A stretch of DNA of 64,000 bases, from the NCBI RefSeq assembly GCF_024756235.1, contig NZ_JANUGY010000001.1:496001-560000 (forward strand), written 5' to 3'. The notes beneath the pieces were generated by a model. The model was given only the letters and a program-made list of their open reading frames with translations, searched no databases and was not told the DNA's origin. The position numbers and the translations under genes are program-made. Below, one piece after another: positions 44,946 to 54,724 of this stretch. The stretch is from Massilia kyonggiensis (lineage in GTDB: Bacteria > Pseudomonadota > Gammaproteobacteria > Burkholderiales > Burkholderiaceae_D). Every line of letters starts with the position of its first letter. Position 1 is the first letter of the stretch.

Positions 44946-46697
44946 ATGGGTTTGGCAAAGCTGATCGGCGGCTTCGTGCGCCGGCACTGGCGTTCCTATG
45001 CGTCGTCGGCGGTGATGCTGTTCGGCGTCGCCCTGTGCACCGTGCTCGTGCCGCGCAAGGTCGGCGCGATGATCGACGGTCTCGCCGCGCACCGCCTCGG
45101 CGGCCACGACCTGCTCATCCAGATCGTGCAACTGCTCGGCCTCGGCCTCGCGATCTACGGCCTGCGCGTGGCGTGGCGCCTGCGCCTGTATTCCGCGTCG
45201 TACCGGCTCGGCGTGGAACTGCGCACGAAGCTGTACGACCGCCTGTCGGCGCAAGGCCCGGCCTTCTTCCAGCGCCAGCGCACGGGCGACCTGATGGCGC
45301 TCGGCACCAACGACATCGACGCCATCGAGCAGGCCGCCGGCGAAGCGATGCTGGCCGGCTTCGACGGCACGCTCACGCTCGTCATGGTGCTCGGCATCAT
45401 GTTCCTCGGCGTGGACTGGCGGCTGACGACGATCGCCCTGCTCCCGTTCCCGCTGATGGCGCTGGCGTTCTGGCGCATCTCGAGCCACATCCACACGGCG
45501 TCCACGGATTCGCTGAAGCGCTTCTCGGCCCTGAACGACCACGTGCAGGAGACGCTGTCCGGCGTGCGCACGCTGCGCGCCCTCGGCCTCGAACAGCGCA
45601 GTGCCGACCAGTTCGCGCAACTGGCCGCGCGCGCCGCCGACGCGAGCCTCTCGGCGCAAAAATGGGAAGCCGCCTACGAACCGGCCGTCGGCCTCACGCT
45701 CACCGCCGCGACGGGCCTCACGCTGGGCCTCGGCGGCTATCTCGTGTGGCAGGGGCAGATCACGATCGGCAGCCTGACGAGTTTTACCATGTACCTGGGC
45801 CAGCTGATCTGGCCGATGTTCGCGGCCGGCTGGGTGTTGTCGCTGATCGAGCGCGGCCGCGCGGCCCTCGCGCGCCTGCAGCCGCTGCTCGATGCGCCGC
45901 TGACCGTCGACGACCGCGGCACGCTGGAGACGCTCGCGCGCGGCCCGCTCGTGCTGGACCACGTTCGCTTCAACTACAGCGACGACGCGCGCCCCGCGCT
46001 GGACGACGTCTCGCTGCGCCTCGAACCGGGCAAGACGCTGGGCCTCGTCGGCGCCACCGGCGCGGGCAAATCCACGCTGCTGCGCGTGCTGCTGCGCCAG
46101 GCGACACCGCAGCAGGGCAAGGTCACGTGGGGCGGCCACGCACTGGACGAGTACACGCTCGCGACGCTGCGCGCGCACATCAGCTGGGTACCGCAGGAAT
46201 CGTTCCTGTTCTCCGCGTCGATCGCGGAAAACATCGCCCTCGGCCGCCCCGGCGCATCGCGCGCGGAGATCGAGCAGGCGGCGAAGATGGCCGCGATCCA
46301 CGACGACATCCTCCGTTTCCCAGATGGATACGACACGCCCGTCGGCGAAAAAGGCATCACCCTGTCCGGCGGGCAGCGCCAGCGCGTGGCGATCGCGCGC
46401 GCGCTGCTGGCCGACAGCGCCCTGCTGCTGCTCGACGACGCCCTGTCCGCCGTCGACACGGGCACGGAAACGAACATCCTCGAACATTTGAACGAGGTGC
46501 GCCGCGAGCGCCCCGAACTGTCGGCGATCATCGCGAGCCACCGCCTGTCGGCCGTCGTGAACGCGGACCTGATCGTCGTGCTGCGCGAAGGCCGCATCGT
46601 GGAGCGCGGCACCCACGACGAACTGCTCGCCCTGGACGGCTGGTATGCCAGCCAGTGGCGCTACCAGCAACTGGAGGCCAGCCTCGATGCCATCTGA
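44946..46697 (+). CDS. ABC exporter half-transporter 1 (MdlA-like)
   Basis: A 583-residue type-IV ABC exporter with about six membrane helices (residues 1-310) and a nucleotide-binding domain. Walker A is GATGAGKST near 369-377, the signature LSGGQRQRVAIARALL near 473 and Walker B LLLLDDALSAVD. Walker B ends in DD rather than DE, so the catalytic Glu is replaced by Asp. It overlaps the next ABC gene by 11 bp. The pair should form a heterodimer like E. coli MdlAB, with this subunit carrying the altered ATP site. The start at ATG 44946 follows the phasin terminator. Substrate unknown; multidrug or lipid export is typical. Confidence 0.9.
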   Translation: MGLAKLIGGFVRRHWRSYASSAVMLFGVALCTVLVPRKVGAMIDGLAAHRLGGHDLLIQIVQLLGLGLAIYGLRVAWRLRLYSASYRLGVELRTKLYDRLSAQGPAFFQRQRTGDLMALGTNDIDAIEQAAGEAMLAGFDGTLTLVMVLGIMFLGVDWRLTTIALLPFPLMALAFWRISSHIHTASTDSLKRFSALNDHVQETLSGVRTLRALGLEQRSADQFAQLAARAADASLSAQKWEAAYEPAVGLTLTAATGLTLGLGGYLVWQGQITIGSLTSFTMYLGQLIWPMFAAGWVLSLIERGRAALARLQPLLDAPLTVDDRGTLETLARGPLVLDHVRFNYSDDARPALDDVSLRLEPGKTLGLVGATGAGKSTLLRVLLRQATPQQGKVTWGGHALDEYTLATLRAHISWVPQESFLFSASIAENIALGRPGASRAEIEQAAKMAAIHDDILRFPDGYDTPVGEKGITLSGGQRQRVAIARALLADSALLLLDDALSAVDTGTETNILEHLNEVRRERPELSAIIASHRLSAVVNADLIVVLREGRIVERGTHDELLALDGWYASQWRYQQLEASLDAI

Positions 46698-48477
46698 AGA
46701 CGTCAAAAAAAGCGTGACCGCGGCCCAGGCGCGCCAGGCGACAAGCCTGCTGCGCCGCGCCGCCCATCCGGACCGCGCCCACCTCGGCTGGGCCACGCTG
46801 TGGCTGATCCTCGCGGCCGGGCTGGAAGTGGTCGGTCCCCTGCTGGGCAAGAAGCTGATCGACGACCACCTGCTGCCGCACCACCTCGACTGGACGCGCA
46901 TGGCGTGGCTGCTGGCCGGCGTGGTCGTCACGGGATGGGCCGCGTCGTGGCTGCGCTTTTTGCAGCTCGTGCGCCTGTCCGGCATGGCGATGCGCGCCGT
47001 GCAGCGCCTGCGCGAATGGGTCTACGGCCACGTGCTGCGGCTGCCGATGGCGTTCTTCGACCGCGCCATCACGGGCCAGCTCGTGAGCCGCGTCACCAAC
47101 GACACCGAGGCGGTGAAAACCCTGTACATCCAGGTGCTGTTCGTGATCCTCGATTCCAGCATCGTCCTCGTCGGCACGTCGATCGCGATGGCGTGGCTGG
47201 ACTGGCGCCTGATGGTGATCGTGCTGGCGCTCGTGCCCGCGGTGCTGGGCATCGTGTGGCTGTACCAGCGGCTGTCCGCGCCGGCGGTCACGCGCGCGCG
47301 GGCGCTGCGCAGCGACATCAACGGCCAGATGGCGGAATCGATCGGCGGCATGAGCGTGCTGCAGGCGAACAATGCGCAACACCGCTTCGGCCAGCGCTTC
47401 GCCCACACCAACGACCAGCACTACACGGCCCGCGTGGCCGAGCTGCGCGCCAACGCCTTCCTGCTGCGGCCCGCGCTCGACTTCCTCAACGTGATCCTGC
47501 TGGCCGTCGTCATCTACAGCTTCGGGCAGCGCAGCATGAATGCCGTCGAAGTGGGCGTGCTGTATGCGTTCATCAGCTACATCGCGCGCGTCGTCGAACC
47601 GCTCATCCAGATCACGATGCAGTTCTCGGGCCTGCAGCAGGCGGTCGTCGCGACGGCGCGCGTGGCCGCGCTGCTCGACGAAGCGGGCGCCGCGGAGCAC
47701 AAGGCCGGCCGCGTCACGTCCGAACGCAGGCTCGTGGCGGCCGACGTGCCGGCCGTGCGCGTGCGCGACCTCTCGTTCGGCTACGTGGAAGGCCAGACCG
47801 TGCTGCACGACCTGTCGCTCGACATCCCGCAGGGCGCCTTCTTCGGCATCGTCGGCCACACGGGCAGCGGCAAGTCGACCCTGCTGTCGCTGCTGCTGCG
47901 TTATTACACGTTCGAACACGGCACCATCACGCTGTTCGGCGAACCGCTGGCGGCGATCGGCAACGAGCGCTTCCGCGCGGAAGTCGGCCTCGTGCCGCAG
48001 GATCCGTTCCTGCTGGCGGCGTCGGCGCGCGAGAACATCGACATGGGCCGCGGGCTGTCGCAGGAAGCCATCGAGGCGGCCGCGCGCGCCGCGCATGCGC
48101 ACGAGTTCATCGCGCGGCTGGAACAAGGCTACGACACGCCGCTGGGCGAAGGCGGCTCGCGCCTGTCGTCCGGCCAGAAGCAGCTGATCGCGATCGCGCG
48201 CGCCCTCGCCGGCCGGCCCCGCATCCTGCTGCTGGACGAGGCCACGTCGCGCATCGACAGCCAGACGGAGCAGATCGTGCAGCAGGCGCTGGACGAGCTG
48301 CGCGGCCAGGTCACGATCATCGCCATCGCGCACCGGCTGTCCACGATCCGCGACGCCGACCGCATCATCGTGCTGAACCACGGCCGCATCAGCGAATCCG
48401 GCAGCCACGACGACCTGATGCGCATCGAAGGCGGCCTGTACCAGCGACTGTATTTACTCCAGCAACTGAGCGTCTGA
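46687..48477 (+). CDS. ABC exporter half-transporter 2 (MdlB-like)
   Basis: A 596-residue partner of the preceding exporter, with a transmembrane domain (about 30-330) and an NBD. Walker A is GHTGSGKST near 390, Walker B ILLLDEATSRID with the catalytic Glu intact, and the signature reads LSSGQKQLIAIARALA, with Ser in place of the first Gly. ATG 46687 sits inside the end of the first ABC gene, giving an 11-bp overlap and probable translational coupling. Length and order match MdlA-MdlB. It ends 205 bp before the GGDEF gene. Confidence 0.9.
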   Translation: MPSEDVKKSVTAAQARQATSLLRRAAHPDRAHLGWATLWLILAAGLEVVGPLLGKKLIDDHLLPHHLDWTRMAWLLAGVVVTGWAASWLRFLQLVRLSGMAMRAVQRLREWVYGHVLRLPMAFFDRAITGQLVSRVTNDTEAVKTLYIQVLFVILDSSIVLVGTSIAMAWLDWRLMVIVLALVPAVLGIVWLYQRLSAPAVTRARALRSDINGQMAESIGGMSVLQANNAQHRFGQRFAHTNDQHYTARVAELRANAFLLRPALDFLNVILLAVVIYSFGQRSMNAVEVGVLYAFISYIARVVEPLIQITMQFSGLQQAVVATARVAALLDEAGAAEHKAGRVTSERRLVAADVPAVRVRDLSFGYVEGQTVLHDLSLDIPQGAFFGIVGHTGSGKSTLLSLLLRYYTFEHGTITLFGEPLAAIGNERFRAEVGLVPQDPFLLAASARENIDMGRGLSQEAIEAAARAAHAHEFIARLEQGYDTPLGEGGSRLSSGQKQLIAIARALAGRPRILLLDEATSRIDSQTEQIVQQALDELRGQVTIIAIAHRLSTIRDADRIIVLNHGRISESGSHDDLMRIEGGLYQRLYLLQQLSV

Positions 48478-48682
48478 GCCTGTTTTTTCTTCTTTGACAT
48501 CGTTATCGCCGAAGAAACTTTGTTGGTTAAACACTATTTTTGTGACAGCGCGGCTTTTTGGATACGAAACCTGTGTCATTTACGCATAATCGTTCCATTA
48601 ATTGATCTTTCTCATTTGCAAGAGCCTATAATCCCTATGCAGATGTCCTAAATTAAGGGACTACACACTTCCTCGGGGAGGC

Positions 48683-50752
48683 ATGTTGGCAGGTCTATAC
48701 CGTGCAGCGCAGCACCGACGCAGCCGTGCGCTGCTGGCTCTGCTATTGCTCGTTTCCGGAAGCACGCTGGCCGCCGACGTTCCGGACGAGCCCGTGCGTG
48801 CCCGCTATGCCGAACTCGGGGAAATCATCCGCGTCACGCCCCAGCGCGCCGTGCCGGTGCTGGCCGGCCTGGAAGCCCAGGCGCGCGGCACGCCCGCCGA
48901 ACACGCCCGCCTGCTGACCCTGTCCTGCGACCTGAGCCACCGCCTCGGCAAGCACGAGGAAGCCGTCCAGCTGTGCGAACAGGCGCTGCAGCTCGGCCGC
49001 GCGGCGCACGACGACAGCCTCGTCGCGCGCGCCCTGCTGTCCAAGGCCTATGCCGTATTCGGCCTGAACGAGATGGGCCAGTCGCACCAGCTGGTGTGGG
49101 AAGCGGAACGCCTCGCCGCCAACAGCCCCGACGTCGACCTGCGCATCCTGTCGCTGATCTCGTCGGGCGAATCGTACGCCGAGGAAGGCAACTTCCCCGT
49201 CGCGCTGACGAAGATGCAGGGCGCCGTGACGCTCGCGCGCCAGACGGGCGACAGGCTGCAGCTGGCCGTCGCGCTCAAGTCGCTGGCCTACCTGTACAAC
49301 CAGATGCGCGAATTCGACAAGGGATTCGAGGCGATCGGCGAGGCGGAACAGCTGGCGGAAGCCATCGATTCGCCGGGCCGCCTGGCCATCTTCAAGACGA
49401 CGGAATACATCCTCGCCGTCAACAGCGGCGACATGGAGCGGGGCACGAAGGCCCTGCTGTCGGCGCTCGCGCTGGAACGCCGCATCGGCGCCGACGCGAT
49501 GATCGCCAACACCCTCGTCAACCTGGCCGACTCGTACCTGAAGCAGCAGGACTGGCGCCGCGCGCTCGCGTACGCGCAGCAGGCACTGGAGCAGGCGCAG
49601 AAGCTGCACGACGACGCCCTCGCCGCCACGGCGCGCGTCAACGTGGGCCAGGCCTATCTCGGCATGGGCCGCCTGGCCGAGGGCAAGAAGCACATCGAGC
49701 AGGGCATGGACTGGTACCAGCGCTCGGGCAACAAACCCGACCAGCAGGGCGTCCTCGTCGAATACGGCGACGCGCTGGAACGCGCCGGCGACCTGCCCGG
49801 CGCGCTGGCCGCGTATCACCGCGAGCGCGCGCTGTCGAACGAATTGTTCGAGACGCGGCGCCAGAAGGCGATGATGGAGCTGCAGGAAAAATACGAGGCC
49901 GACAAGCGCCAGCGCCAGATCGAGATGCTGCGCCAGGAAAACCAGGTCAAGTCGACCGAGATCGACAACCGCCGCCTGCAGCAGCGCGTCTGGTGGCTGC
50001 TGGCGCTCGTGTTCGCGCTCGCGTCGGTCATCGTCGGCATCCTGTACCGCAAGGTGCGGCACGCCAACGCCCAGCTCGAGGTCAAGAACCAGGAACTCAA
50101 GCAGCAGAGCGCGCGCGACCCGCTGACGGCTCTGTACAACCGCCGCCACTTCCAGGAATTCATGCGCTCGCACCAGGACATCGAGCGCAGGGGTGCCGGC
50201 ACGAGCGGCGAGGACATGGTCAGCGCCATGTTCCTGCTCGACGTCGACCACTTCAAGCACATCAACGACACGTACGGCCACGGCGCCGGCGACGCCGTGC
50301 TGCGCGAGATCGCGGAGGCGCTGCGCGAGATCCTGCGCGAGACCGACATGATCGTGCGCTGGGGCGGCGAGGAATTCCTCGCCTTCCTGCCGGCCGTGCC
50401 GCGCAACAGCCTGGACGAGGTGGCGCGCCGCCTGCTGGCCGGCATCCCGGCACGCGCGATCGACTACCAGGGCACGCGCCTCTCCGTGAACGTGTCGATC
50501 GGCTTTGCGCCGTTCCCGCTCGTACCGGGCATCGCGCTCTCGTGGGAACGTGCGATCAACATCGTCGACATGGCGCTGTACCTGGCCAAGGGACACGGCC
50601 GCAACCGCGCGTACGGCGTGCGCGGCGTGTCCGGCCTCGATCCAGCGGCGCTGGACGAAGTCGAGCACGATATCGAGCAGGCGTGGCGCGCGGGGCTCGT
50701 CGATCTGTCGATCGTGACGGCGCACGTGCCGGAGTTAAGGATGGCGTCGTAA
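48683..50752 (+). CDS. TPR-containing diguanylate cyclase
   Basis: A 689-residue sensor that would make cyclic di-GMP. It has a signal/anchor (RALLALLLLVSGSTLAADV) and a large periplasmic TPR array to about 400 (for example ALAYAQQALEQAQKLHDDALAATARVN-like repeats). One membrane helix lies at about 436-456, followed by a short coiled coil and a GGDEF domain (ARDPLTALYNRRHFQEFM, DVDHFKHINDTYGHGAGD). The active motif is GGEEF near 561, and an RETD inhibitory I-site lies five residues before it, so catalysis and product inhibition are both expected. ATG 48683 follows GGGGAGG. It converges with a small lipoprotein gene. Confidence 0.92.
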   Translation: MLAGLYRAAQHRRSRALLALLLLVSGSTLAADVPDEPVRARYAELGEIIRVTPQRAVPVLAGLEAQARGTPAEHARLLTLSCDLSHRLGKHEEAVQLCEQALQLGRAAHDDSLVARALLSKAYAVFGLNEMGQSHQLVWEAERLAANSPDVDLRILSLISSGESYAEEGNFPVALTKMQGAVTLARQTGDRLQLAVALKSLAYLYNQMREFDKGFEAIGEAEQLAEAIDSPGRLAIFKTTEYILAVNSGDMERGTKALLSALALERRIGADAMIANTLVNLADSYLKQQDWRRALAYAQQALEQAQKLHDDALAATARVNVGQAYLGMGRLAEGKKHIEQGMDWYQRSGNKPDQQGVLVEYGDALERAGDLPGALAAYHRERALSNELFETRRQKAMMELQEKYEADKRQRQIEMLRQENQVKSTEIDNRRLQQRVWWLLALVFALASVIVGILYRKVRHANAQLEVKNQELKQQSARDPLTALYNRRHFQEFMRSHQDIERRGAGTSGEDMVSAMFLLDVDHFKHINDTYGHGAGDAVLREIAEALREILRETDMIVRWGGEEFLAFLPAVPRNSLDEVARRLLAGIPARAIDYQGTRLSVNVSIGFAPFPLVPGIALSWERAINIVDMALYLAKGHGRNRAYGVRGVSGLDPAALDEVEHDIEQAWRAGLVDLSIVTAHVPELRMAS

Positions 50753-50761
50753 CGCCGCGCG

Positions 50762-51115
50762 TTACTTCGCCGCCTGCTGCATCTTCTCCCCGGCCTCTTC
50801 CACCTTCTCGCCGACGCGCTCCGTCGCTTCCTTCGCACCCTCGCGCGCCTCGCGCACGGCCTCGTCGGCCTTCCGGACCTGGGCCTGGACCTTGTCCTCG
50901 ACCTTCTCGTTGATCCGGTCGATCTTGTCGTTCACGTGGTCGAGCTTGTCCTGCACGCGGGCGCCGGCCTCCTCGACCTTTGCCTGCGCGCGGGCGCCCG
51001 CGTCGTCGATGGCCTTGCCGGCCTGCTGGGCGGGGCCCACGCCGTCCGTACCACGGTTGCACGCCGCCAGGAGACAGCCCGCCAGCAGCGCGCCGATGAT
51101 GGATATCCGTTTCAT
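50762..51115 (-). CDS. Small helical lipoprotein
   Basis: A 117-residue lipoprotein with a lipobox (ALLAGCLLAAC, lipidated Cys19). The mature part is almost entirely charged Ala/Glu/Lys heptad-like sequence (DKLDHVNDKIDRINEKVEDK), which should be a long amphipathic or coiled-coil helix. It resembles apolipoprotein- or LEA-like stress proteins only in composition. ATG 51115 has an excellent AAGGAGG. It overlaps the stop of the di-haem peroxidase gene as ATGA, so the two are coupled. Function unknown. Confidence 0.85.
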   Translation of the reverse strand: MKRISIIGALLAGCLLAACNRGTDGVGPAQQAGKAIDDAGARAQAKVEEAGARVQDKLDHVNDKIDRINEKVEDKVQAQVRKADEAVREAREGAKEATERVGEKVEEAGEKMQQAAK

Positions 51116-52365
51116 CTTGCACCCTCCTTTGTTGCCGAATATACACCTGCCCCGCGCGCGGCGGCGGACGGTTCGAACGGCGCGTCCGTCAACGTGCGCA
51201 GGAACGCGACGATGGCATCGATGTCCGCATCGTCGAGCGCCGGCTTCATTCCCTTGCGGCGGTTGTACGGCATGGTGGCCACGTTGACGTTGCCGATGTG
51301 GCGCGGGGCCACGTCGTCGAACGGGCGGCCGTTCTTGTACCAGCGTTCCAGCTCGATCGAGCGGGTGGCGTAGAACGCGACGGCGTCGCGCAGGTCGGCA
51401 AACACGCCGTTGTGCATGTAGCGCTCGCGCGCCGCGACGTTGCGCAGGCTCGGCGTGCGGAAGTAGCCGCACCACTGCCCGGGCTCTTTCCATCCTTTTG
51501 CGCGCCCCGTCGCGCATAAACCTTCGTCGAAACGGCGCGGGTCGCGGTTGGCGGGAATCGCCCGGTTGCGCGGCACGGCGATGGCGTCGTAGCCGAAGTC
51601 CGTGAACAGCGAACGGGCCGGATTCGTCGACGTCTCGTTGAACTTGTGGCAGCTCGCGCAGTTGCCGCGGTCCGGGTCCTTGAACAGTTTCAGGCCGCGC
51701 AGCTCCTGCGCCGTAAGCTTTGCCTTGCCCTGCACCCATGCGTCGTAGCGCGACGAGAACGGAGACATTTCGCGGCTTTGCAGGAACGCGTCCATCGCGG
51801 CGCCGAGGGCCGCCAGGGTGCTCGCCGTCGTCCTGAACACGTCCGGACCGAAGGCTTGCTTGAAACCGTCCGCGTACGGCGCCGTGCGCAGCTTGCGGGC
51901 GATGTCGGCGTCGCTGCGGTTGTGCATCTCGAGCGGATCGAGCAGCGGATGGCGCACCAGTTCCGCGACGGTGTCCACGCGGCCGTCCGTGAACAGGCCG
52001 CCGAACGGCGTGGGCGCGAGCGCATCGTCGTCCTGGTAAAAGAACAGCGGCGGCACGTACGCGGCGTACAGCGCGGACGGCACGTTGCGCCTGCCGACGC
52101 GATCCGGCCGGCTGCCGATCGCCACGCCGATGCGCGAGCCGTGGTTGCCGGCGAAGCCCTGCGCCGGATCGTGGCAGCTGGCGCAGCTCGTGCCGGCCGG
52201 CTCGGACAGGCGCGTGTCGAAGAACACCTGCCGGCCCAGCGCCACGCGCGCGGGCGCGGGAGCAAACGGGCCGGCCACGCCCGGCATCGCGGGCAGCTGG
52301 GGCGTGCCGGCGCGCGCCGTGGATGCCGCGAGCAGCCCCGCGGCGATGAGCCACTTAGCCCGCAA
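51112..52365 (-). CDS. Di-haem cytochrome c peroxidase (MauG/CcpA family)
   Basis: A 417-residue periplasmic protein. The start appears to be TTG 52365, which overlaps the upstream gene by 11 bp and gives a clean signal peptide (MRAKWLIAAGLLAASTARA); no nearby ATG fits. Two haem c motifs are visible, CASCH near residue 60 (SCASCHDPAQGF) and near 237 (NCASCHKFNE), plus MHNGVFADL and an axial-ligand region containing GMKPAL. It would reduce hydrogen peroxide or oxidise a protein partner in the MauG manner. It sits between a metallophosphoesterase gene and a small lipoprotein gene. Confidence 0.88.
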   Translation of the reverse strand: MRAKWLIAAGLLAASTARAGTPQLPAMPGVAGPFAPAPARVALGRQVFFDTRLSEPAGTSCASCHDPAQGFAGNHGSRIGVAIGSRPDRVGRRNVPSALYAAYVPPLFFYQDDDALAPTPFGGLFTDGRVDTVAELVRHPLLDPLEMHNRSDADIARKLRTAPYADGFKQAFGPDVFRTTASTLAALGAAMDAFLQSREMSPFSSRYDAWVQGKAKLTAQELRGLKLFKDPDRGNCASCHKFNETSTNPARSLFTDFGYDAIAVPRNRAIPANRDPRRFDEGLCATGRAKGWKEPGQWCGYFRTPSLRNVAARERYMHNGVFADLRDAVAFYATRSIELERWYKNGRPFDDVAPRHIGNVNVATMPYNRRKGMKPALDDADIDAIVAFLRTLTDAPFEPSAAARGAGVYSATKEGAR

Positions 52366-53764
52366 GGAAGCCCGCCTTGTCGCAATTGAGGCGGTTGTTG
52401 GCCAGCGCGCACGTGGCCATCAGGGTGCCCGTCTTCGTGTACGCCTTGTAGGTCCAGCCGCTGCCCGCGCGTTCCATCAGCATGAAGCCGAACGTATTGC
52501 CGTGCGTGATGCGGTCGACGGTGACGCCCGGCGCCGGCGGCAGGTTGGCGGGGAACGGGTCGGGCAGCGCGACGTCGAGGTTGTCGCCGCCGTTGCCGCT
52601 CACGAACGTGGCCGGGTGGTTCGACGCGAAGCTGATCGCCTGGAAGTCGTGCACGTGGCCGTGGAACGCGAGCGACACGCCGGCCGGATAGTACGCCGTC
52701 GCGTTCAGCTGCTGCATCACCGACAGCAGCGCCGCATTGCCGCCCGCCGGTGCGCCGCCCGCGATCGGGGCGTAGCCGAGGATCGGGTGGTGGTTGACGA
52801 ACAGGCTCGTCGTCTTCGCCTTGCCGGCCAGCTGGGCGACCGTCCTGAATTCGTCCTGGTAGGCGAGGAATTGCGGATCGTTCGTCGCGAGCGCCGCCTT
52901 GCCGGCCTTGGCGGAATCGAACACGATCACCTGCGTGTCGCCGCCGAGCGGCACGGCATACGGCGCCGTGTAGTTGGCGACGGCGTCGTTGGCCGGATCG
53001 TCGCACGTGCGGCGCGCAGCGTAGGCCTGCGTGTCGAGCAGGCGGAACCAGCCCTGGCCGGCACGCGCGCACTCCTCGTGGTTGCCGCGCACGACGATCC
53101 ACGGCGCGGCGGCCAGCAGCGGCGCGGCCGGCTTGAACAGGTCCGCTTCCCACGTGTCCCAGCCATAGCCCCACGGGCTGTCCTTGCAGCCGGCGATGTC
53201 GGACGGGCAGGCGTTCTCGCGGTAGTGGTAATCGCCGATGTGCATGACGAGGTCCGGCTGCAGCTTCGCGGCCGTGGCGGCAATCTGCGCGAGCGGCCAT
53301 GCCTCGGTGTCGTTGCACGACTGCCAGGCGTTGTCGGCCTTCTTCAGGCGGCAGCCCGTGTCGGCCAGGATGACGATGCGTTGCGGCACCGCCTTCGGCA
53401 GCGGCAATGCCCTGCTGCCGACGTGCGCTTCCTTCGCCTCCACCGCCACCGCCGCTTCGCAGACGTTGAGCGGGAATGCGGACGGTTTCGAATCGGCGGC
53501 CGCGCTTGCCGTCGTGCGCAGGGCCGGCGTGCCCGCGGCGGCGCGCAAGGTCATGCGCATGTCGGCGCCGTCGACGGTGATCACCGGGCACGTGCCATAG
53601 GTGGTGGCCGCGCGCGCGACCGGCTTGCCGCCGTCACCCATCACGACCCACGCGTATTTCACGTAATCGTCCTTCGTCGCTTCGTCGATGCGCGTGGAGC
53701 CGCAGCTCGCGAGCAGGCTGGCGAGCGCGATGACGCCCAGGCTCCGGCCGTTCGATCCGATCAT
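52355..53764 (-). CDS. Calcineurin-like metallophosphoesterase, lipoprotein
   Basis: A 469-residue exported phosphoesterase with a lipobox (VIALASLLASC, Cys21). After an N-terminal domain of about 120 residues of unknown fold, the metallophosphatase motifs appear: ILADTGCR (in place of GDxHG), HIGDYHYRENAC, VRGNHEEC, VNHHPILGY and FHGHVHDFQA. Only the first motif departs from consensus, so activity is plausible; relatives include purple-acid-type phosphatases. Substrate unknown. It is the first gene of a coupled three-gene operon with the di-haem peroxidase and the small lipoprotein. Confidence 0.87.
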   Translation of the reverse strand: MIGSNGRSLGVIALASLLASCGSTRIDEATKDDYVKYAWVVMGDGGKPVARAATTYGTCPVITVDGADMRMTLRAAAGTPALRTTASAAADSKPSAFPLNVCEAAVAVEAKEAHVGSRALPLPKAVPQRIVILADTGCRLKKADNAWQSCNDTEAWPLAQIAATAAKLQPDLVMHIGDYHYRENACPSDIAGCKDSPWGYGWDTWEADLFKPAAPLLAAAPWIVVRGNHEECARAGQGWFRLLDTQAYAARRTCDDPANDAVANYTAPYAVPLGGDTQVIVFDSAKAGKAALATNDPQFLAYQDEFRTVAQLAGKAKTTSLFVNHHPILGYAPIAGGAPAGGNAALLSVMQQLNATAYYPAGVSLAFHGHVHDFQAISFASNHPATFVSGNGGDNLDVALPDPFPANLPPAPGVTVDRITHGNTFGFMLMERAGSGWTYKAYTKTGTLMATCALANNRLNCDKAGFLAG

Positions 53765-53824
53765 CTGTGTGTCCCTTCGTTCGTGATGGAAATCGCAACA
53801 CGATAGGGACGCAATGTGACCCGG

Positions 53825-54712
53825 CTATGACATGCGCCAGTCCTCGCGCATGAGGTCCACGTAGCGCCGCGCGCCCAGCCCAAGCGGCCGCTCGCGCGAC
53901 CACACGACGTCGACCCACAGGCGCAGCACGTTGCTGATGTTGTCGAAGCGGATTTCGACGAGGCTCCCGGCCGCCACCAGCGGCTGCACGAGCACGCGCG
54001 GCAGATAGGCCCAGCCGAGCCCCGCCTGCACGAGGTTCAGGGTGGCCAGGTGGCTGTCGACGCGCCACACGTCGCGCGCGTGCACGAAGCGCGGGTCCCT
54101 GCCTGCGCCATCGCGGCCCGCGACGACGATCTGGCGCTGGTCGATCAGGTCTTCCAGCCGCGGCGCGCCGGCCGTGAGCAACGGATGGCCGGGCGCCGCC
54201 ACCGCGACGAGCAATTCATTGCCGACTTCCTGGAATCCCTCGCGGTCGTCCAGCCGTTCGCGCTCGAACACGAGGGCCAGGTGCACGCTCCCGTCGTGCA
54301 GCAGGCGCAGCGCGTCGGCCTGCGGCGCCGACAGCACCTCCACTTCGAGCGATGGGAATTCGCGTGCCAGCACGGCCAGCGGCGCGCTCCAATGGCCCGC
54401 GATCAGCTCCGGCACCACGGCCAGCGTCAGCCGCCGTTCCAGTCCGCCGTGCAGCGCGAGCGCGTCCGCCTGCAACCGCCGCAATTCGCTGGCGACGTGG
54501 CGGGCGCGCGGCTCGAGCGCACGCGCGGCGTCCGTCGGCCGCGGGTCGCGCCCGGCGCGGTCGAACAGGTTCAGGTCCAGCTCCGCCTCGAGCTGGGCGA
54601 TGGCCATGCTGACGGCAGACGGCACGCGACCAAGCGCACGGGCCGCCGCCGAAAAGGAACCGTGGTCGAGCACGGCCAGGAAGATGCGCACGCTGTCGCT
54701 GGTGAACGCCAT
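53825..54712 (-). CDS. LysR-family transcriptional regulator
   Basis: A 295-residue LysR regulator. The N-terminal winged HTH (VRIFLAVLDHGSFSAAARALGRVPSAVSMAIAQLE) spans residues 8-65 and a type-2 periplasmic-binding-like effector domain runs from about 90 to 290. ATG 54712. It diverges from the PACE efflux gene with an 88-bp gap holding an inverted repeat AAGTTGAT-N17-ATCAACTT, an apt LysR target. By analogy with AceR/AceI it probably induces the exporter in response to a cationic amine or biocide. Confidence 0.9.
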   Translation of the reverse strand: MAFTSDSVRIFLAVLDHGSFSAAARALGRVPSAVSMAIAQLEAELDLNLFDRAGRDPRPTDAARALEPRARHVASELRRLQADALALHGGLERRLTLAVVPELIAGHWSAPLAVLAREFPSLEVEVLSAPQADALRLLHDGSVHLALVFERERLDDREGFQEVGNELLVAVAAPGHPLLTAGAPRLEDLIDQRQIVVAGRDGAGRDPRFVHARDVWRVDSHLATLNLVQAGLGWAYLPRVLVQPLVAAGSLVEIRFDNISNVLRLWVDVVWSRERPLGLGARRYVDLMREDWRMS

Positions 54713-54724
54713 GACCTGTCAATA

